NCBI GenBank assembly: GCA_963791905.1 | Contig: CAWBTX010000006.1 | Span: 620,001-684,000, forward strand | DNA: 64,000 nucleotides | Source: Gaiellasilicea sp963791905 | GTDB lineage: Bacteria; Actinomycetota; Thermoleophilia; Gaiellales; Gaiellaceae | Reading direction: 5' to 3' | In this document: positions 48,813-57,567 of the stretch, in pieces | Layout of the letters: every line of letters starts with the position of its first letter | How positions within the stretch are numbered: position 1 is the first letter of the stretch | Notes under the pieces: model-generated | Databases searched by the model: none | Seen by the model: the letters and a program-made list of their open reading frames with translations, nothing else | Told to the model about the DNA's origin: nothing | Translations under genes and position numbers: made by a program

Positions 48813-49751
48813 CTAGCGCAGGATCTCGTCCACGTGCCGCTCGGACGTGCGGGCGACGCCGTCGCGCTCCTCGTGGTGGCTCGTGATCAGCTCGCTCAGG
48901 AGGCCGAGCGAGAGCAACTGCACGCCGACGACGACGAGCAGCACGCCGAGCGTCAGCAGCGGCCGGTGCCCGATCGCCGCCCCGCCGATCTTGATCGCCG
49001 CGAGATAGACGAGGATGATCGAGCCGAGGAAGCCGAGCAGCAGGCCGAGCCCGCCGAAGAGGTGCAGCGGCCGGTGCCGGTAGCGGCCCATGAAGGTGAC
49101 CGTGAGCAGGTCGAGGAAGCCGCGGACGTAGCGCTCGACGCCGTACCGCGAGCGCCCGTGCTCGCGCGGCCGGTGGTTCACCGGCAGCTCGGCGACGCGG
49201 AAGCCCCGGTAGTGCGCGAGCACGGGCACGAAGCGGTGGAGCTCGCCGTAGAGCCGCAGCCCGCGCACCACCTCGGCCCGGTAGGCCTTGAGGCCGCAGT
49301 TCAGGTCGTGCAGGCGCAGGCCGGACATGCGGCCCGTGACCGCGTTGAAGATGCGGGACGGGATGCGGCGGCGGAGCGGGTCGCGGCGCCTCGTCTTCCA
49401 GCCGGAAACGAGGTCGAAGCCCTCGTCGAGCTTGGCGAGGAGGCGGGGGATCTCGGCCGGGTCGTCCTGGAGGTCTCCGTCGATCGTGACGACGACGTCG
49501 CCCTGCGCCTCCTCGAAGCCGGCCTGCAACGCAGCCGCCTTGCCGAAGTTGCGCCGCAGCCGGACGATCCGGACGTTCGTCGCCGAGGCGTGAAGGCGCG
49601 TCAGCGCCGCGAAGGTGCCGTCGCTCGAGCCGTCGTCGACGAACACGGCCTCCCACGGCCGGTCGAGCTGGTCGAGCGCGGAGCCGAGCTCGTCGAGAAG
49701 CAGCGCGACGCTCCGCTCCTCGTTGTGGACCGGGATCACGACGGAGATCAC
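48813..49751 (-). CDS. GT2 glycosyltransferase, polyprenyl-phosphate sugar synthase-like
   Basis: This membrane-anchored family 2 enzyme is of the DPM1/GtrB/ArnC kind, 312 aa. It likely makes undecaprenyl- or decaprenyl-phosphate sugar as donor for the GT-C enzymes nearby. It starts VVIPVHNEERSV and shows VFVDDGSSDGT, TIDGDLQDDPAEIP with the DxD-type acids, and the C-terminal part LNCGLKAYRAEV. Two C-terminal membrane helices lie at about residues 230-250 and 268-285. The coupling with mannosyltransferase-like genes supports a mannose or glucose donor role, by inference. Confidence 0.88.
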   Translation of the reverse strand: MISVVIPVHNEERSVALLLDELGSALDQLDRPWEAVFVDDGSSDGTFAALTRLHASATNVRIVRLRRNFGKAAALQAGFEEAQGDVVVTIDGDLQDDPAEIPRLLAKLDEGFDLVSGWKTRRRDPLRRRIPSRIFNAVTGRMSGLRLHDLNCGLKAYRAEVVRGLRLYGELHRFVPVLAHYRGFRVAELPVNHRPREHGRSRYGVERYVRGFLDLLTVTFMGRYRHRPLHLFGGLGLLLGFLGSIILVYLAAIKIGGAAIGHRPLLTLGVLLVVVGVQLLSLGLLSELITSHHEERDGVARTSERHVDEILR

Positions 49752-49769
49752 GGCTGTAGCGTAGTGCGG

Positions 49770-50960
49770 ATGTCCGGGCTGCTCTCGGTGGACGAGGCGC
49801 TGGCGCTCGTGCTCGAGCGCGTGCGACCGCTCGAGCCGGAGCGCGTGCCGCTGGCGGCCGCGGCAGGCCGCGTCCTGGCCGAGGAGGTGCGTGCCGCCGT
49901 CGACCTGCCGCCGTTTCGCAGTTCCGCGATGGACGGCTACGCCGTGCGCTCGGAGGACACACCGGGCCGGCTACGCGTCGTCGACAGGGCCGCGGCCGGC
50001 CGGCCGTCACAGCGTTCTCTCGGGCAAGGAGAGGCGATCGGCATTGCAACGGGCGGCGTGGTCCCCGAGGGGGCGGATGCCGTCGTGCCGATCGAGCTTG
50101 TTGCCGAATCAGCCAACGAGATCGAGGTCGGCGCAGCTGCGTCGGACGCACACATCCGGCCGATCGGCGGCGATGTGCGGCAGGGCGACGTGATCCTCGG
50201 TCCCGGCGCCGTGCTCGGACCGGGCCAGCTCGGAGCGGTCGCCGCCGCCGGCATTGCCGAGCTCGCGTGCGTCCGCCGGCCGCGGGCGGTCGTGCTCAGC
50301 ACGGGGACCGAGCTCAGGCGCCCGGGCGAGCCGCTCGGTCCCGGGGAGATCTACGAGTCGAACGCGCCGATGCTCGCGGCGGCGCTCGCCGGAGCCGGCG
50401 CCGAGGTCGAGACGCTGATGCCGGTGGCCGACGACCCCGACGCGCACAAGGAGGCACTGGAGCGCGGCCTCGCCGCCGATCTGCTTGTGAGCTCGGGCGG
50501 CGTCTCGGTCGGCCCGCACGACCTCGTTCGCGCGACCTCGGCGGGTCTTGGGGTCGAGGAGGTGTTCTGGCGCGTCGCCGTGAAGCCGGGCAAACCCGTC
50601 GCCTTCGGCGTTCGCGGCCGGACACTCGTGTTCGGGCTGCCGGGCAACCCGGTCTCGGCGCTCGTGGGGTTCGAGCTCTTCGTACGTCCGTCGGTGCGGG
50701 CGCTACAGGGAGCCGAGCCCGGCCCGCTGTACCGCATCGGGCGCCTGGGCGCGGCGCTTCGGCGGAACGAGCACCGCGACGAGCTCGTCCGCGCCCGCGG
50801 AAGGGTCGAGGAGGGCACGGTCGTGCTCGAGCCGGTCTCGGGCCAGGAGTCGCACATGATCGTCCGCGCCGCCGGCGCCGACGCTCTCGTGCTCGTTCCG
50901 CGCGGCGACGGCGAGCTGTCCGCGGACACGAGCGTCCGCTATCTCGCGCTCGCCGGCTAG
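49770..50960 (+). CDS. moeA: Molybdopterin molybdenumtransferase MoeA
   Basis: This enzyme inserts molybdate into adenylylated molybdopterin, 396 aa. The N-terminal AVDLPPFRSSAMDGYAV is the MoeA signature. IATGGVVPEGADAVVPIE follows. The MoCF-fold core has VVLSTGTELRRPGEPL, IYESNAPMLAA, and SSGGVSVGPHDLV, and the LPGNPVSALVGFELFV loop. The C-terminal domain is complete. ATG 49770 is 18 bases from the divergent GT2 gene start. Related moaC and moaB genes lie about 9 kb away at 58971-59893. Confidence 0.95.
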   Translation: MSGLLSVDEALALVLERVRPLEPERVPLAAAAGRVLAEEVRAAVDLPPFRSSAMDGYAVRSEDTPGRLRVVDRAAAGRPSQRSLGQGEAIGIATGGVVPEGADAVVPIELVAESANEIEVGAAASDAHIRPIGGDVRQGDVILGPGAVLGPGQLGAVAAAGIAELACVRRPRAVVLSTGTELRRPGEPLGPGEIYESNAPMLAAALAGAGAEVETLMPVADDPDAHKEALERGLAADLLVSSGGVSVGPHDLVRATSAGLGVEEVFWRVAVKPGKPVAFGVRGRTLVFGLPGNPVSALVGFELFVRPSVRALQGAEPGPLYRIGRLGAALRRNEHRDELVRARGRVEEGTVVLEPVSGQESHMIVRAAGADALVLVPRGDGELSADTSVRYLALAG

Positions 50961-50969
50961 GAACTACAG

Positions 50970-51689
50970 CTAGGTCTCGGTCACGTACGGCGACGCGTGC
51001 GTCGAGCCGCGCGGCGTGATCGTCATCGGCTTGGCATAGACGATGTAGCGCTCGGTCGCGAAGAACCGCGGATGGCAGGCCTGCAGCGCCAGCTGCTCGA
51101 AGCCGCGCGTCTTCAGTTCCGACACCTTCGTGTCGGGAACGATGCGATGGCCCGTCACGGCGTACTTGATCGTCCCGTAGGGGAGCTCGACGAAGACGGT
51201 GTCGCCCTTCTTGATGCGGTCGATGTGCGAGAACGGCGCGCCGTACGTGGTGCGATGGCCCGCGACGTACACGAGCTCGCCCTCGCCGGGCATGTACGAG
51301 CCGAGATAGCGGCCCGGACCGCGCTTGAGCGTGTCCGTCTGCGTGCCGTTGACCACGATCTCGTTCACCCCGATGCTCGGGATCCGAAGGCGGGCGATCG
51401 CATCGCCCTCCTGCGACGACTTCCGCCACGCCGTCGCCTCGCGGCCGACCTCTGCGCGCACGGTCTGCGCGTCCACGGCTGTTGGCGACTGCGCGGCCGG
51501 TGGGGCGGGCTCGCGCTGGACGAGGTCGACCTCGCGCTCGAACTTCTGCTCGAGCTTGCGCTGGTCGAGCTCCTGCATCGCCGCGGTGAAGGGGTCCTGC
51601 CACTGCCAGATCGTGATCGCCCACGCGAGCAGGCCGACGCCCGCGACGACCATCAATGTTCCGAACAGGCGCACCAGTCTGCGCATCAA
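50970..51689 (-). CDS. Class E-like sortase
   Basis: This membrane-anchored transpeptidase attaches proteins to the cell wall or pili, 239 aa. The N-terminal membrane helix is LFGTLMVVAGVGLLAWAITIW. A charged linker follows. The catalytic His is in YVAGHRTTYGAP (about residue 140), the Cys in LQACHPRF (about residue 210) and the Arg in TERYIVYAKP. The start at 51689 overlaps the stop of the M28-like gene. No LPXTG-type or LAXTG-type substrate is encoded in this window as far as I can see. The actinobacterial class E assignment is by the C-H-P context. Confidence 0.88.
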   Translation of the reverse strand: MMRRLVRLFGTLMVVAGVGLLAWAITIWQWQDPFTAAMQELDQRKLEQKFEREVDLVQREPAPPAAQSPTAVDAQTVRAEVGREATAWRKSSQEGDAIARLRIPSIGVNEIVVNGTQTDTLKRGPGRYLGSYMPGEGELVYVAGHRTTYGAPFSHIDRIKKGDTVFVELPYGTIKYAVTGHRIVPDTKVSELKTRGFEQLALQACHPRFFATERYIVYAKPMTITPRGSTHASPYVTET

Positions 51690-53584
51690 CCCTCCACCGC
51701 CTCGTCTTCGACCGCCACGAGCCGCCTCCTTGCCAACGCCGCCCGAGCGAGCCGCAGAGGCCGGCGTCGGGGAAGCGACCCGGCATCAGGATACGCGGCA
51801 TATCGCCCGACTGCGAGAGCCGCGAGCTGCGCAGCCGTCGCGGCCCACGCGAAAGCGAGCAGAGCCGCCAGCACCGGGACGTACCCGGTGCCGAGGAGCG
51901 ACAGGAGATACCACGGTGCATCGACGCCGAGGTCGAACCGGCGCGCGAACGAGACGACGAGGAAGAGCGGGCCCGCGAAACCGGCCGCGAACAGGGCCAC
52001 GCGCGCGACGGCGGGGGCGCTGTGTGCCTGGGGAAGCCAGAGCCATGCGTACAGCGACGGGAGCAGGAAGATCAGCGCGTAGGTGTTCGTCGCGACGACG
52101 AGCAGCGCGAGCAGACCGAGCGCGAGCAGCGCCACCGAGTAGCCGGCCAGCTTCTCGTCCACCGTTGCCGGCCGTTTCGGGATCAGCCGCTCGCGGCCCA
52201 CCAGCCAGCCTGCGAGCAGCAGTGCGAGCACGACGGCGACGCCGAGGCTCGACGGCGTCGCGGCATCTTCGACCGTCAGCGGCACGGGGCGACCGGGCTC
52301 CGACTCCGGGAACAGCCCGAGCCGGGTTGCGCCGAGTACGAGCACCGCTGCGTAGGCCCAGAAGAGCAGTCTCGCGCGGAGGCTTCGAATCGCGCCGCCG
52401 AGCCGGATCCGGCGGCGGCGGCAACGTGCAAAGAGGTCGACCGCCCCGAAGATAAAGGGCAGCAGCGCCGCGATCAGGACGAGCTGGATGGCCCAGCCCT
52501 GGACGATGCGGCGGCCGAGGTAGACGTAGCTCGTTGTCGTCTCGTCGAGCTCGAGGCCCCCGTCGAGCGAGCCGACGAGGCCTTGCGCGGCACGTCCCAG
52601 ACGGCCGAGCCGCTCGGCGTCGACCCTCGTGTCCCGGAAGAGCGGCTGCGGTCGCTCGTCGGCCGTGGTGATCGTGACCGCCGGCGTCCCCTCGGCGACG
52701 AAGACGCCCTGCTCGCCGAGCGCGAACGGGAAGCCGAGGTCGAGCAGCTGCTGTAGCCAGCTCGCGTGTGTCGGCTCCTGGCCGGTCTCCTCGAGTACGC
52801 GCGTCGCCGCGGTGCGAACGAGCTCGGACGCAGGGGAGCGTGGCCGGTCCGCCGCAAGCAGGAGCCGCGGCGCGGCACGGCCTCCGATCGCGTCCAGGCT
52901 GACGATCGCGACCGCGTCGGCGGCAAACGGCGAGCTCTCGGCGAACCGCGCGGCGCCCAGAGCGCCGTACGCGCCGCCGTCCGTCGAGACGAAGACGAGC
53001 CTGTGTGCCGGCCGCGCCCGCAGTCCACCCGGCCCCGAGAGCGGCGCGTAGGCGCGTGCGAGCTCCACGAGCGCTGCCGTTCCCGACGCGTTGTCGACCG
53101 CGCCGGGTCCGGTTCCATCGTTGTCCCGGTGCGCCATCACGACGATCGCGCGCGGTGAGTCGCCCTGGGCGACGGCGACGACGTTGTGCAGCTGCACCTC
53201 GCCCCGGTCGGCGATCGTCGCTGCGAAGGTGTCGGTTCGCGTCGTGAAGCCGTAGAGCCGCAGCTGGTCGCGGAACCACTGCGCCCCGCCGAGCCCTCCC
53301 GGCGACCCCGGCACGCGGTCCGGATAGCTCTCTGCGAGGTCGTGGGCGAGCCCGGCGGCTGCTTCGCCGTCGAACGTCGGCGGCAGCGCCGGCCGCGGCA
53401 GCGGTTGCGGCCGGCCGACGGTGAACGCCGCGAGCAGCAGTGGTAGCGCCACGAGCAGCCACGTGCCGCGCACCATGCGTGCGTTGATCGGCTGCTGATT
53501 GGTGGCACGCCGGGGGCGCGAACGGCGTCCGGACCCTGTTCCGGCAGGCACGGACGACCTGGGCGGAGCCATGAGCCTGTCCAT
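51686..53584 (-). CDS. Membrane protein with degenerate M28 peptidase domain
   Basis: This is a 632-aa membrane protein. An N-terminal helix (WLLVALPLLLAAFTVG) anchors an extracellular M28-like domain of about 280 residues, followed by about seven to eight membrane helices. The metal-site pieces VVMAHRDNDGTGPGAVDNASG and IVSLDAIGG are retained. The usual EE pair, which carries the catalytic and one metal-binding glutamate, is replaced: VFVSTDGGAYGALGAARF. It is therefore probably inactive as a peptidase or uses a changed site. The start is ATG 53584. It overlaps the sortase gene by four bases, and the two may work together at the cell surface. Confidence 0.8.
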   Translation of the reverse strand: MDRLMAPPRSSVPAGTGSGRRSRPRRATNQQPINARMVRGTWLLVALPLLLAAFTVGRPQPLPRPALPPTFDGEAAAGLAHDLAESYPDRVPGSPGGLGGAQWFRDQLRLYGFTTRTDTFAATIADRGEVQLHNVVAVAQGDSPRAIVVMAHRDNDGTGPGAVDNASGTAALVELARAYAPLSGPGGLRARPAHRLVFVSTDGGAYGALGAARFAESSPFAADAVAIVSLDAIGGRAAPRLLLAADRPRSPASELVRTAATRVLEETGQEPTHASWLQQLLDLGFPFALGEQGVFVAEGTPAVTITTADERPQPLFRDTRVDAERLGRLGRAAQGLVGSLDGGLELDETTTSYVYLGRRIVQGWAIQLVLIAALLPFIFGAVDLFARCRRRRIRLGGAIRSLRARLLFWAYAAVLVLGATRLGLFPESEPGRPVPLTVEDAATPSSLGVAVVLALLLAGWLVGRERLIPKRPATVDEKLAGYSVALLALGLLALLVVATNTYALIFLLPSLYAWLWLPQAHSAPAVARVALFAAGFAGPLFLVVSFARRFDLGVDAPWYLLSLLGTGYVPVLAALLAFAWAATAAQLAALAVGRYAAYPDAGSLPRRRPLRLARAALARRRLVAVEDEAVEG

Positions 53585-53667
53585 AGTAGGGGAGGGCAGT
53601 TCTTATCGCGCGCGAAATCCCAAAGGAGGGGCTGCTTCGCGGCCTGCGTGCAGCTACCTTCATCGTC

Positions 53668-54369
53668 GTGCCGGATTCCTCGACCATCCTTCTCGTCGAC
53701 GACGAGGACTCGATTCAGAAGCTGCTCACGTATCCGCTCGAGCGGGACGGGTTCCGCGTCGTCTCGGCCCGTGACGGCGACGAGGCCCTGCGGCGATTCG
53801 CCGACAACCACGTCGATCTCGTCGTGCTCGACCTCATGCTCCCGAAGATCGACGGGCTCGAGGTCTGCAAGCGCCTCCGCGCCCAGAGCTCCGTGCCGAT
53901 CATCATGCTGACCGCCCGCGACGACGAGCTCGACAAGGTCCTCGGGCTCGAGCTCGGCGCCGACGACTACATCACGAAGCCCTTCTCCATCCGCGAGTTC
54001 CGGAGCCGCGTGCGCGCTCTCCTGCGGCGCGCAGCGGCCTCGAGAGCGGGTGAGCGGGAGCCCGACGAGGTGATCGACGAGGGCGAGGTGCGCATCGATT
54101 TGCCGAGGCGCACGGTGCACGTCCGCGGCGACGAGGTGCAGCTCACGTTCGTCGAGTTCGAGCTCCTGAGCGTACTCGCGGCCTCGCCCGGCCGCGTGTT
54201 CTCGCGCCGCCAGCTGCTCGAGCGGCTGCGCGGCGGCGCCGACTACCGCGAGCCGCGGACGATCGACGTTCACGTGCGGCACCTGCGCGAGAAGATCGAG
54301 CAGGACCCGCGCGAGCCCAAGCTGATTCTCACCGTCCGCGGCGTCGGCTACCGGTTCCGGGAGCGCTGA
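53668..54369 (+). CDS. OmpR/PhoB-family response regulator
   Basis: This two-component DNA-binding regulator has 233 aa. The receiver domain has the acidic LLVDDEDS, the phosphorylated aspartate in LVVLDLMLPKIDGLEV (about residue 54), the T in IIMLTARDDE and K in YITKPFSIREF. The winged helix is in the C-terminal 95 residues (VFSRRQLLERLRGG, RTIDVHVRHLREKIE). The start is GTG 53668. The stop overlaps the kinase ATG by one base. The signal is unknown; spacing and type resemble PhoB/MprA regulators. Confidence 0.93.
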   Translation: MPDSSTILLVDDEDSIQKLLTYPLERDGFRVVSARDGDEALRRFADNHVDLVVLDLMLPKIDGLEVCKRLRAQSSVPIIMLTARDDELDKVLGLELGADDYITKPFSIREFRSRVRALLRRAAASRAGEREPDEVIDEGEVRIDLPRRTVHVRGDEVQLTFVEFELLSVLAASPGRVFSRRQLLERLRGGADYREPRTIDVHVRHLREKIEQDPREPKLILTVRGVGYRFRER

Positions 54370-55766
54370 TGCGGCTGATCAGCGGCATCCGCGTCCGGCT
54401 GGCGCTCGCGCTCCTGCTCGTCGCAGCGGGTGCGCTGGCCGTCGCGTATGCGGTCGTGGTGCCGACGCTCGAAGACACGCTCATCGATACCAAGCTCGAT
54501 CAGGTCGAGCAGGACGCTCGCCTCGTTTCTGCCAATGTCGACGAGCTCCTGCTTGCCCAGGAGCTGGCCGAGGATGCCTCGGGCGGCGTTGGCGCGCGGG
54601 TCGTGATCTACCAGGTCGTGCACGGGCCACCGCTGCTGCTCCTCGTCCGGGGTGACTCTCGGCGGGAGACGTCGCTCGACGTCGAGCGCAATGCGACCGC
54701 ACGCCGCGCCGCTCAGACGGGGGAGGTGCAGCGCGCTACGACCGTGCGTGGCGACCAGCGCTTCGCCGAGGTGGCCATCCCGTCCGACGACGTGGTCGTG
54801 CTGCTGACCGACTCCCTGGCCGACCCACTGGCGAGCATCGACCTCGTCAAACGTCGGCTGATCCAGGCGGGCTTGCTTGCGCTCGCCGTCGTCCTGGTTG
54901 TTGGTTTCGCAGCAGCCTCCATGCATGCCCGGCGGATCCGGCGGCTCGAACGCGCGGCCGACCGGATCGCCGGCGGCCGCTTCGACCAGGCGGTCGTCGA
55001 CCACGGCAACGACGAGCTGGGCCAGCTGGCGACGGCGTTCGAGCGCATGCGATCGCGGCTCGAGAAGCTCGATCGCGCCCGGAGCGAGTTCATCGCCAAC
55101 GCCTCGCACGAGCTGCGCACGCCGCTGTTCTCGCTCGGCGGCTTCCTCGAGCTGCTCGACGACGAGGAGCTGGACGATGCCACGCGACAGGAGTTCGTCG
55201 GGACGATGCGCGAGCAGGTGGAGCGGCTCACGAAGCTCGCCACCGACCTGCTCGACCTCTCGCGGCTCGATGCGGGCCGGATCCGGGTCGAGTCCGAGCA
55301 TGTCGACCTCGCAGGCGTCGCGCATGTGCTCGAGGCCGAGTTCCGCCCTCTGGCCGAGCGTCGCGGGCATCGCCTGGAGGTCGACGTCGACGGCGAGCCG
55401 ATCGCGATCGGCGACGAGCTGCGGGTGCTCCAGGTGGGACGGGCGCTCGTGGACAACGCGCTCGTGCACACGCCGGTCGGAAGCTCCGTGCGGATCCGGG
55501 CGTGGTCGGAGAACGGGCCGGCGCGGCTCGCAATCGCCGACGACGGTCCCGGCATCCCGCCGGACCACATCGAGCACGTCTTCGAACGGTTCTACCGCGC
55601 GGACGCCGAGCTGGCGTCCGGCAGCGGTCTCGGGCTCGCGATCGCGAGCGAGCTGGCGGCGGTGATGGACGGCGAGGTGACGCTCGAGTCCCGTCCCGGC
55701 CGGACCGTGGCGACCGTCTCGTTGCCAGCGGCTTCCGTGCCTGCACCGGCCCCCGTTTTCACGTGA
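54369..55766 (+). CDS. Sensor histidine kinase, HAMP type
   Basis: This membrane sensor for the upstream regulator has 465 aa. Two membrane segments (LALALLLVAAGALAVAYAVV and AGLLALAVVLVVGFAAASM) enclose an extracytoplasmic sensor of about 130 residues. A HAMP linker follows, then the phospho-acceptor helix with FIANASHELRTPLFSL. The ATPase domain shows ALVDNALVHTP, IADDGPGIPP and GSGLGLAIASELA. The stop codon lies inside a perfect palindrome (55753-55772). It is one unit with the response regulator. Confidence 0.93.
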   Translation: MRLISGIRVRLALALLLVAAGALAVAYAVVVPTLEDTLIDTKLDQVEQDARLVSANVDELLLAQELAEDASGGVGARVVIYQVVHGPPLLLLVRGDSRRETSLDVERNATARRAAQTGEVQRATTVRGDQRFAEVAIPSDDVVVLLTDSLADPLASIDLVKRRLIQAGLLALAVVLVVGFAAASMHARRIRRLERAADRIAGGRFDQAVVDHGNDELGQLATAFERMRSRLEKLDRARSEFIANASHELRTPLFSLGGFLELLDDEELDDATRQEFVGTMREQVERLTKLATDLLDLSRLDAGRIRVESEHVDLAGVAHVLEAEFRPLAERRGHRLEVDVDGEPIAIGDELRVLQVGRALVDNALVHTPVGSSVRIRAWSENGPARLAIADDGPGIPPDHIEHVFERFYRADAELASGSGLGLAIASELAAVMDGEVTLESRPGRTVATVSLPAASVPAPAPVFT

Positions 55767-55772
55767 AAACGG
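55753..55772. other. parS-like palindrome, candidate ParB-binding site
   Basis: CCGTTTTCACGTGAAAACGG is a perfect 20-bp palindrome. Its core TTTCACGTGAAA is identical to the inner 12 bases of the bacterial parS consensus TGTTTCACGTGAAACA, with the two outermost positions on each side different. It spans the 3' end of the kinase gene and its stop. parAB and the putative oriC lie about 19-24 kb to the left, within the usual distance. Confidence 0.5.
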
Positions 55773-55799
55773 CGGCCGCCTGACGCCCGGCGGCCGCCG
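55770..55799. repeat. GC-rich inverted repeat, possible terminator stem
   Basis: CGGCGGCCGCC (55770-55780) and GGCGGCCGCCG (55789-55799) are perfect 11-bp arms with an eight-base loop. They start in the end of the palindrome above and stop 13 bases before the protease gene. No T tract is present. Confidence 0.5.
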
Positions 55800-55812
55800 C
55801 TACAGTGCGTCG

Positions 55813-57006
55813 ATGCGCCCCGGAGCAGTCGCAGTCATCTCCCTCGTCGCCGGCGTGCTCGGCGCGAGCCTGGTGCTCCTCCTCGGTACAGCGGTCGGCT
55901 GGATCGACGACGACGTCGCGCCCGAGCGGACGGTCGTCGTGTCGACTGCGACGTCGACGGGCACGGGCACCGAGGCCACGGCCGCGCCGCTCATCGGCAA
56001 CCGGTTCGATCCCGCGGCCATCTACGCCCGCACCTCCCCCGGCGTCGTCACGATCGACTCCGTCTTCGGGCAGGGCGAGCGCGCGCAGGGATCGGGCTTC
56101 GTCGTCTCCGACCAGGGGCACGTGCTGACGAATTCGCATGTGATCACGACCGCCGGCGACTCGAACGGGACCGTCCGCGGGGCCTCGAGCGTCTACGTCG
56201 TCTTCGCCGACGGCGACCGGCTGCCGGCGTCGATCGTCGGCTGGGACCTCTTCAACGACACCGGCGTGATCAAGCTCGAGCCTCGCGAGCACGCCCTCGA
56301 GCCGCTCTCGCTCGGCGACTCCGACGACGTCGTCGTCGGCGAGCCCGTGGCGGCGATCGGCAGCCCGTTCGGGAACGCCAACTCGCTCTCCGTCGGCGTC
56401 GTCTCGGCCGTCTCGCGCTCGATCCCCTCACTGACGTCCGACTACCGCGTCGCCGACGCCATCCAGGTCGACGCCCCGATCAACCACGGCAATTCGGGCG
56501 GGCCGCTGCTCGACTCCCGTGGCCGGGTCATCGGCATCAACGCGCAGATCCGGTCGAGCACGGGCAACGCAGAGGGCGTCGGGTTCGCGATCCCGATCAA
56601 CTCGGCCCGCCGCTCGATGGAGCAGCTGATCTCGTCGGGGCGCGTGGCCTACGCGTACATCGGCATCACGACGCAGGACGTCACGCCGGCGCTCGCACGC
56701 GAGTACGACCTCGGGGCGCAGCGCGGGGCGCTGATCCAGCAGGTCGTGCCGGGCCATCCGGCCCAGAAGGCCGGGCTGAAGGGATCCACCCGCGAGGAGG
56801 ACTTCAACGGCTCCACCGTCCGGCTCGGCGGCGATCTCATCGTCGCGCTGGACGGCGAGACGGTCGAGAGCGCCGACGACGTCGTCCGCATCGTGAGCGA
56901 TCGGCTCCGTCCGGGCCAGCTCGTCGACCTGACGGTGATCCGCGGGGGGGCCGGCAAGCGCGAGACCGTTCGCGTCCGGCTCGAGGAGCGCCCGGCCAAA
57001 CCCTGA
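55813..57006 (+). CDS. DegP/HtrA-type membrane-anchored serine protease with PDZ
   Basis: This is a trypsin-fold quality-control protease of 397 aa. The N-terminal helix (VISLVAGVLGASLVLLLG) is followed by a Ser/Thr-rich linker. The protease domain has His in LTNSHVIT (about residue 105), Asp in LFNDTGVIKLE and Ser in INHGNSGGPLLD (about residue 232). A single PDZ domain covers about residues 285-390, with GGDLIVALDGETVESADDV. It lies downstream of the two-component system and could be its target, which is common for envelope-stress pairs, but no shared site is proven. Confidence 0.92.
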   Translation: MRPGAVAVISLVAGVLGASLVLLLGTAVGWIDDDVAPERTVVVSTATSTGTGTEATAAPLIGNRFDPAAIYARTSPGVVTIDSVFGQGERAQGSGFVVSDQGHVLTNSHVITTAGDSNGTVRGASSVYVVFADGDRLPASIVGWDLFNDTGVIKLEPREHALEPLSLGDSDDVVVGEPVAAIGSPFGNANSLSVGVVSAVSRSIPSLTSDYRVADAIQVDAPINHGNSGGPLLDSRGRVIGINAQIRSSTGNAEGVGFAIPINSARRSMEQLISSGRVAYAYIGITTQDVTPALAREYDLGAQRGALIQQVVPGHPAQKAGLKGSTREEDFNGSTVRLGGDLIVALDGETVESADDVVRIVSDRLRPGQLVDLTVIRGGAGKRETVRVRLEERPAKP

Positions 57007-57087
57007 CCGTTTGCCCCGTCGGCCCGGAGGGAATAGCGCTCACGAGCGGCCCTCAGCGCAGGAGCCGGGACGAGGAGCCAGGAGAGT

Positions 57088-57534
57088 GTGAGCGAGCGAT
57101 CTGTCGCGATGGCCCATACCGCGGAGGACACCCGCACGGTACGGCTGCTGATTCCGGCCAAGCCGGAGTACATCACTCTCTCGCGCCTCGCGCTGACCGG
57201 GCTCTCCCGCGTCCGGCCTCTGCCGGATGACACGCTGGCGGACCTGAAGCTGGCTTTGACCGAGGCGTGCTCGAACTCGGTCCGCCATGCGTACGGGGAG
57301 GGCGGCGGCCATGTCGTGATCAGCTTCGAGCTGTGCGAGGACAGGCTCGTCGTCGAGGTCTCCGATGACGGCGCCGGGTTCGAGCCCTTCGCAGGCGCGC
57401 CGGACGGCGATGGCCGCGATCTCGCTGAAGGCGGTCTCGGCATCGCGATCATCCGGTCGATCGCCGACGAGCTGGAGATCGGCGCTCAGCCGCACGGCCG
57501 CGGCTCGCGGTTGCGCTTCGTCAAGCTCCTCTGA
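57088..57534 (+). CDS. Anti-sigma-factor-like ATP-binding protein (RsbW/HATPase_c_2)
   Basis: This is a small GHKL ATPase of 148 aa, the serine-protein-kinase/anti-sigma type. LALTEACSNSVRHAYGE holds the N box, VSDDGAGFEP the G1 box and GLGIAIIRSIADELEI the G2 region. No N-terminal sensor is present. A good AGGAG ribosome site lies before GTG 57088 (57086 is also a GTG). No anti-anti-sigma or sigma gene is adjacent, so its partner is unknown. Confidence 0.85.
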   Translation: MSERSVAMAHTAEDTRTVRLLIPAKPEYITLSRLALTGLSRVRPLPDDTLADLKLALTEACSNSVRHAYGEGGGHVVISFELCEDRLVVEVSDDGAGFEPFAGAPDGDGRDLAEGGLGIAIIRSIADELEIGAQPHGRGSRLRFVKLL

Positions 57535-57567
57535 CGTCGGTGCCGCGACAGCGGCGAGACTACGCGG

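Noticed and set aside
48231..49769. Long plus-strand extension upstream of moeA.
   Set aside because: It is antisense to two glycosyltransferase genes; the moeA homology begins at ATG 49770.
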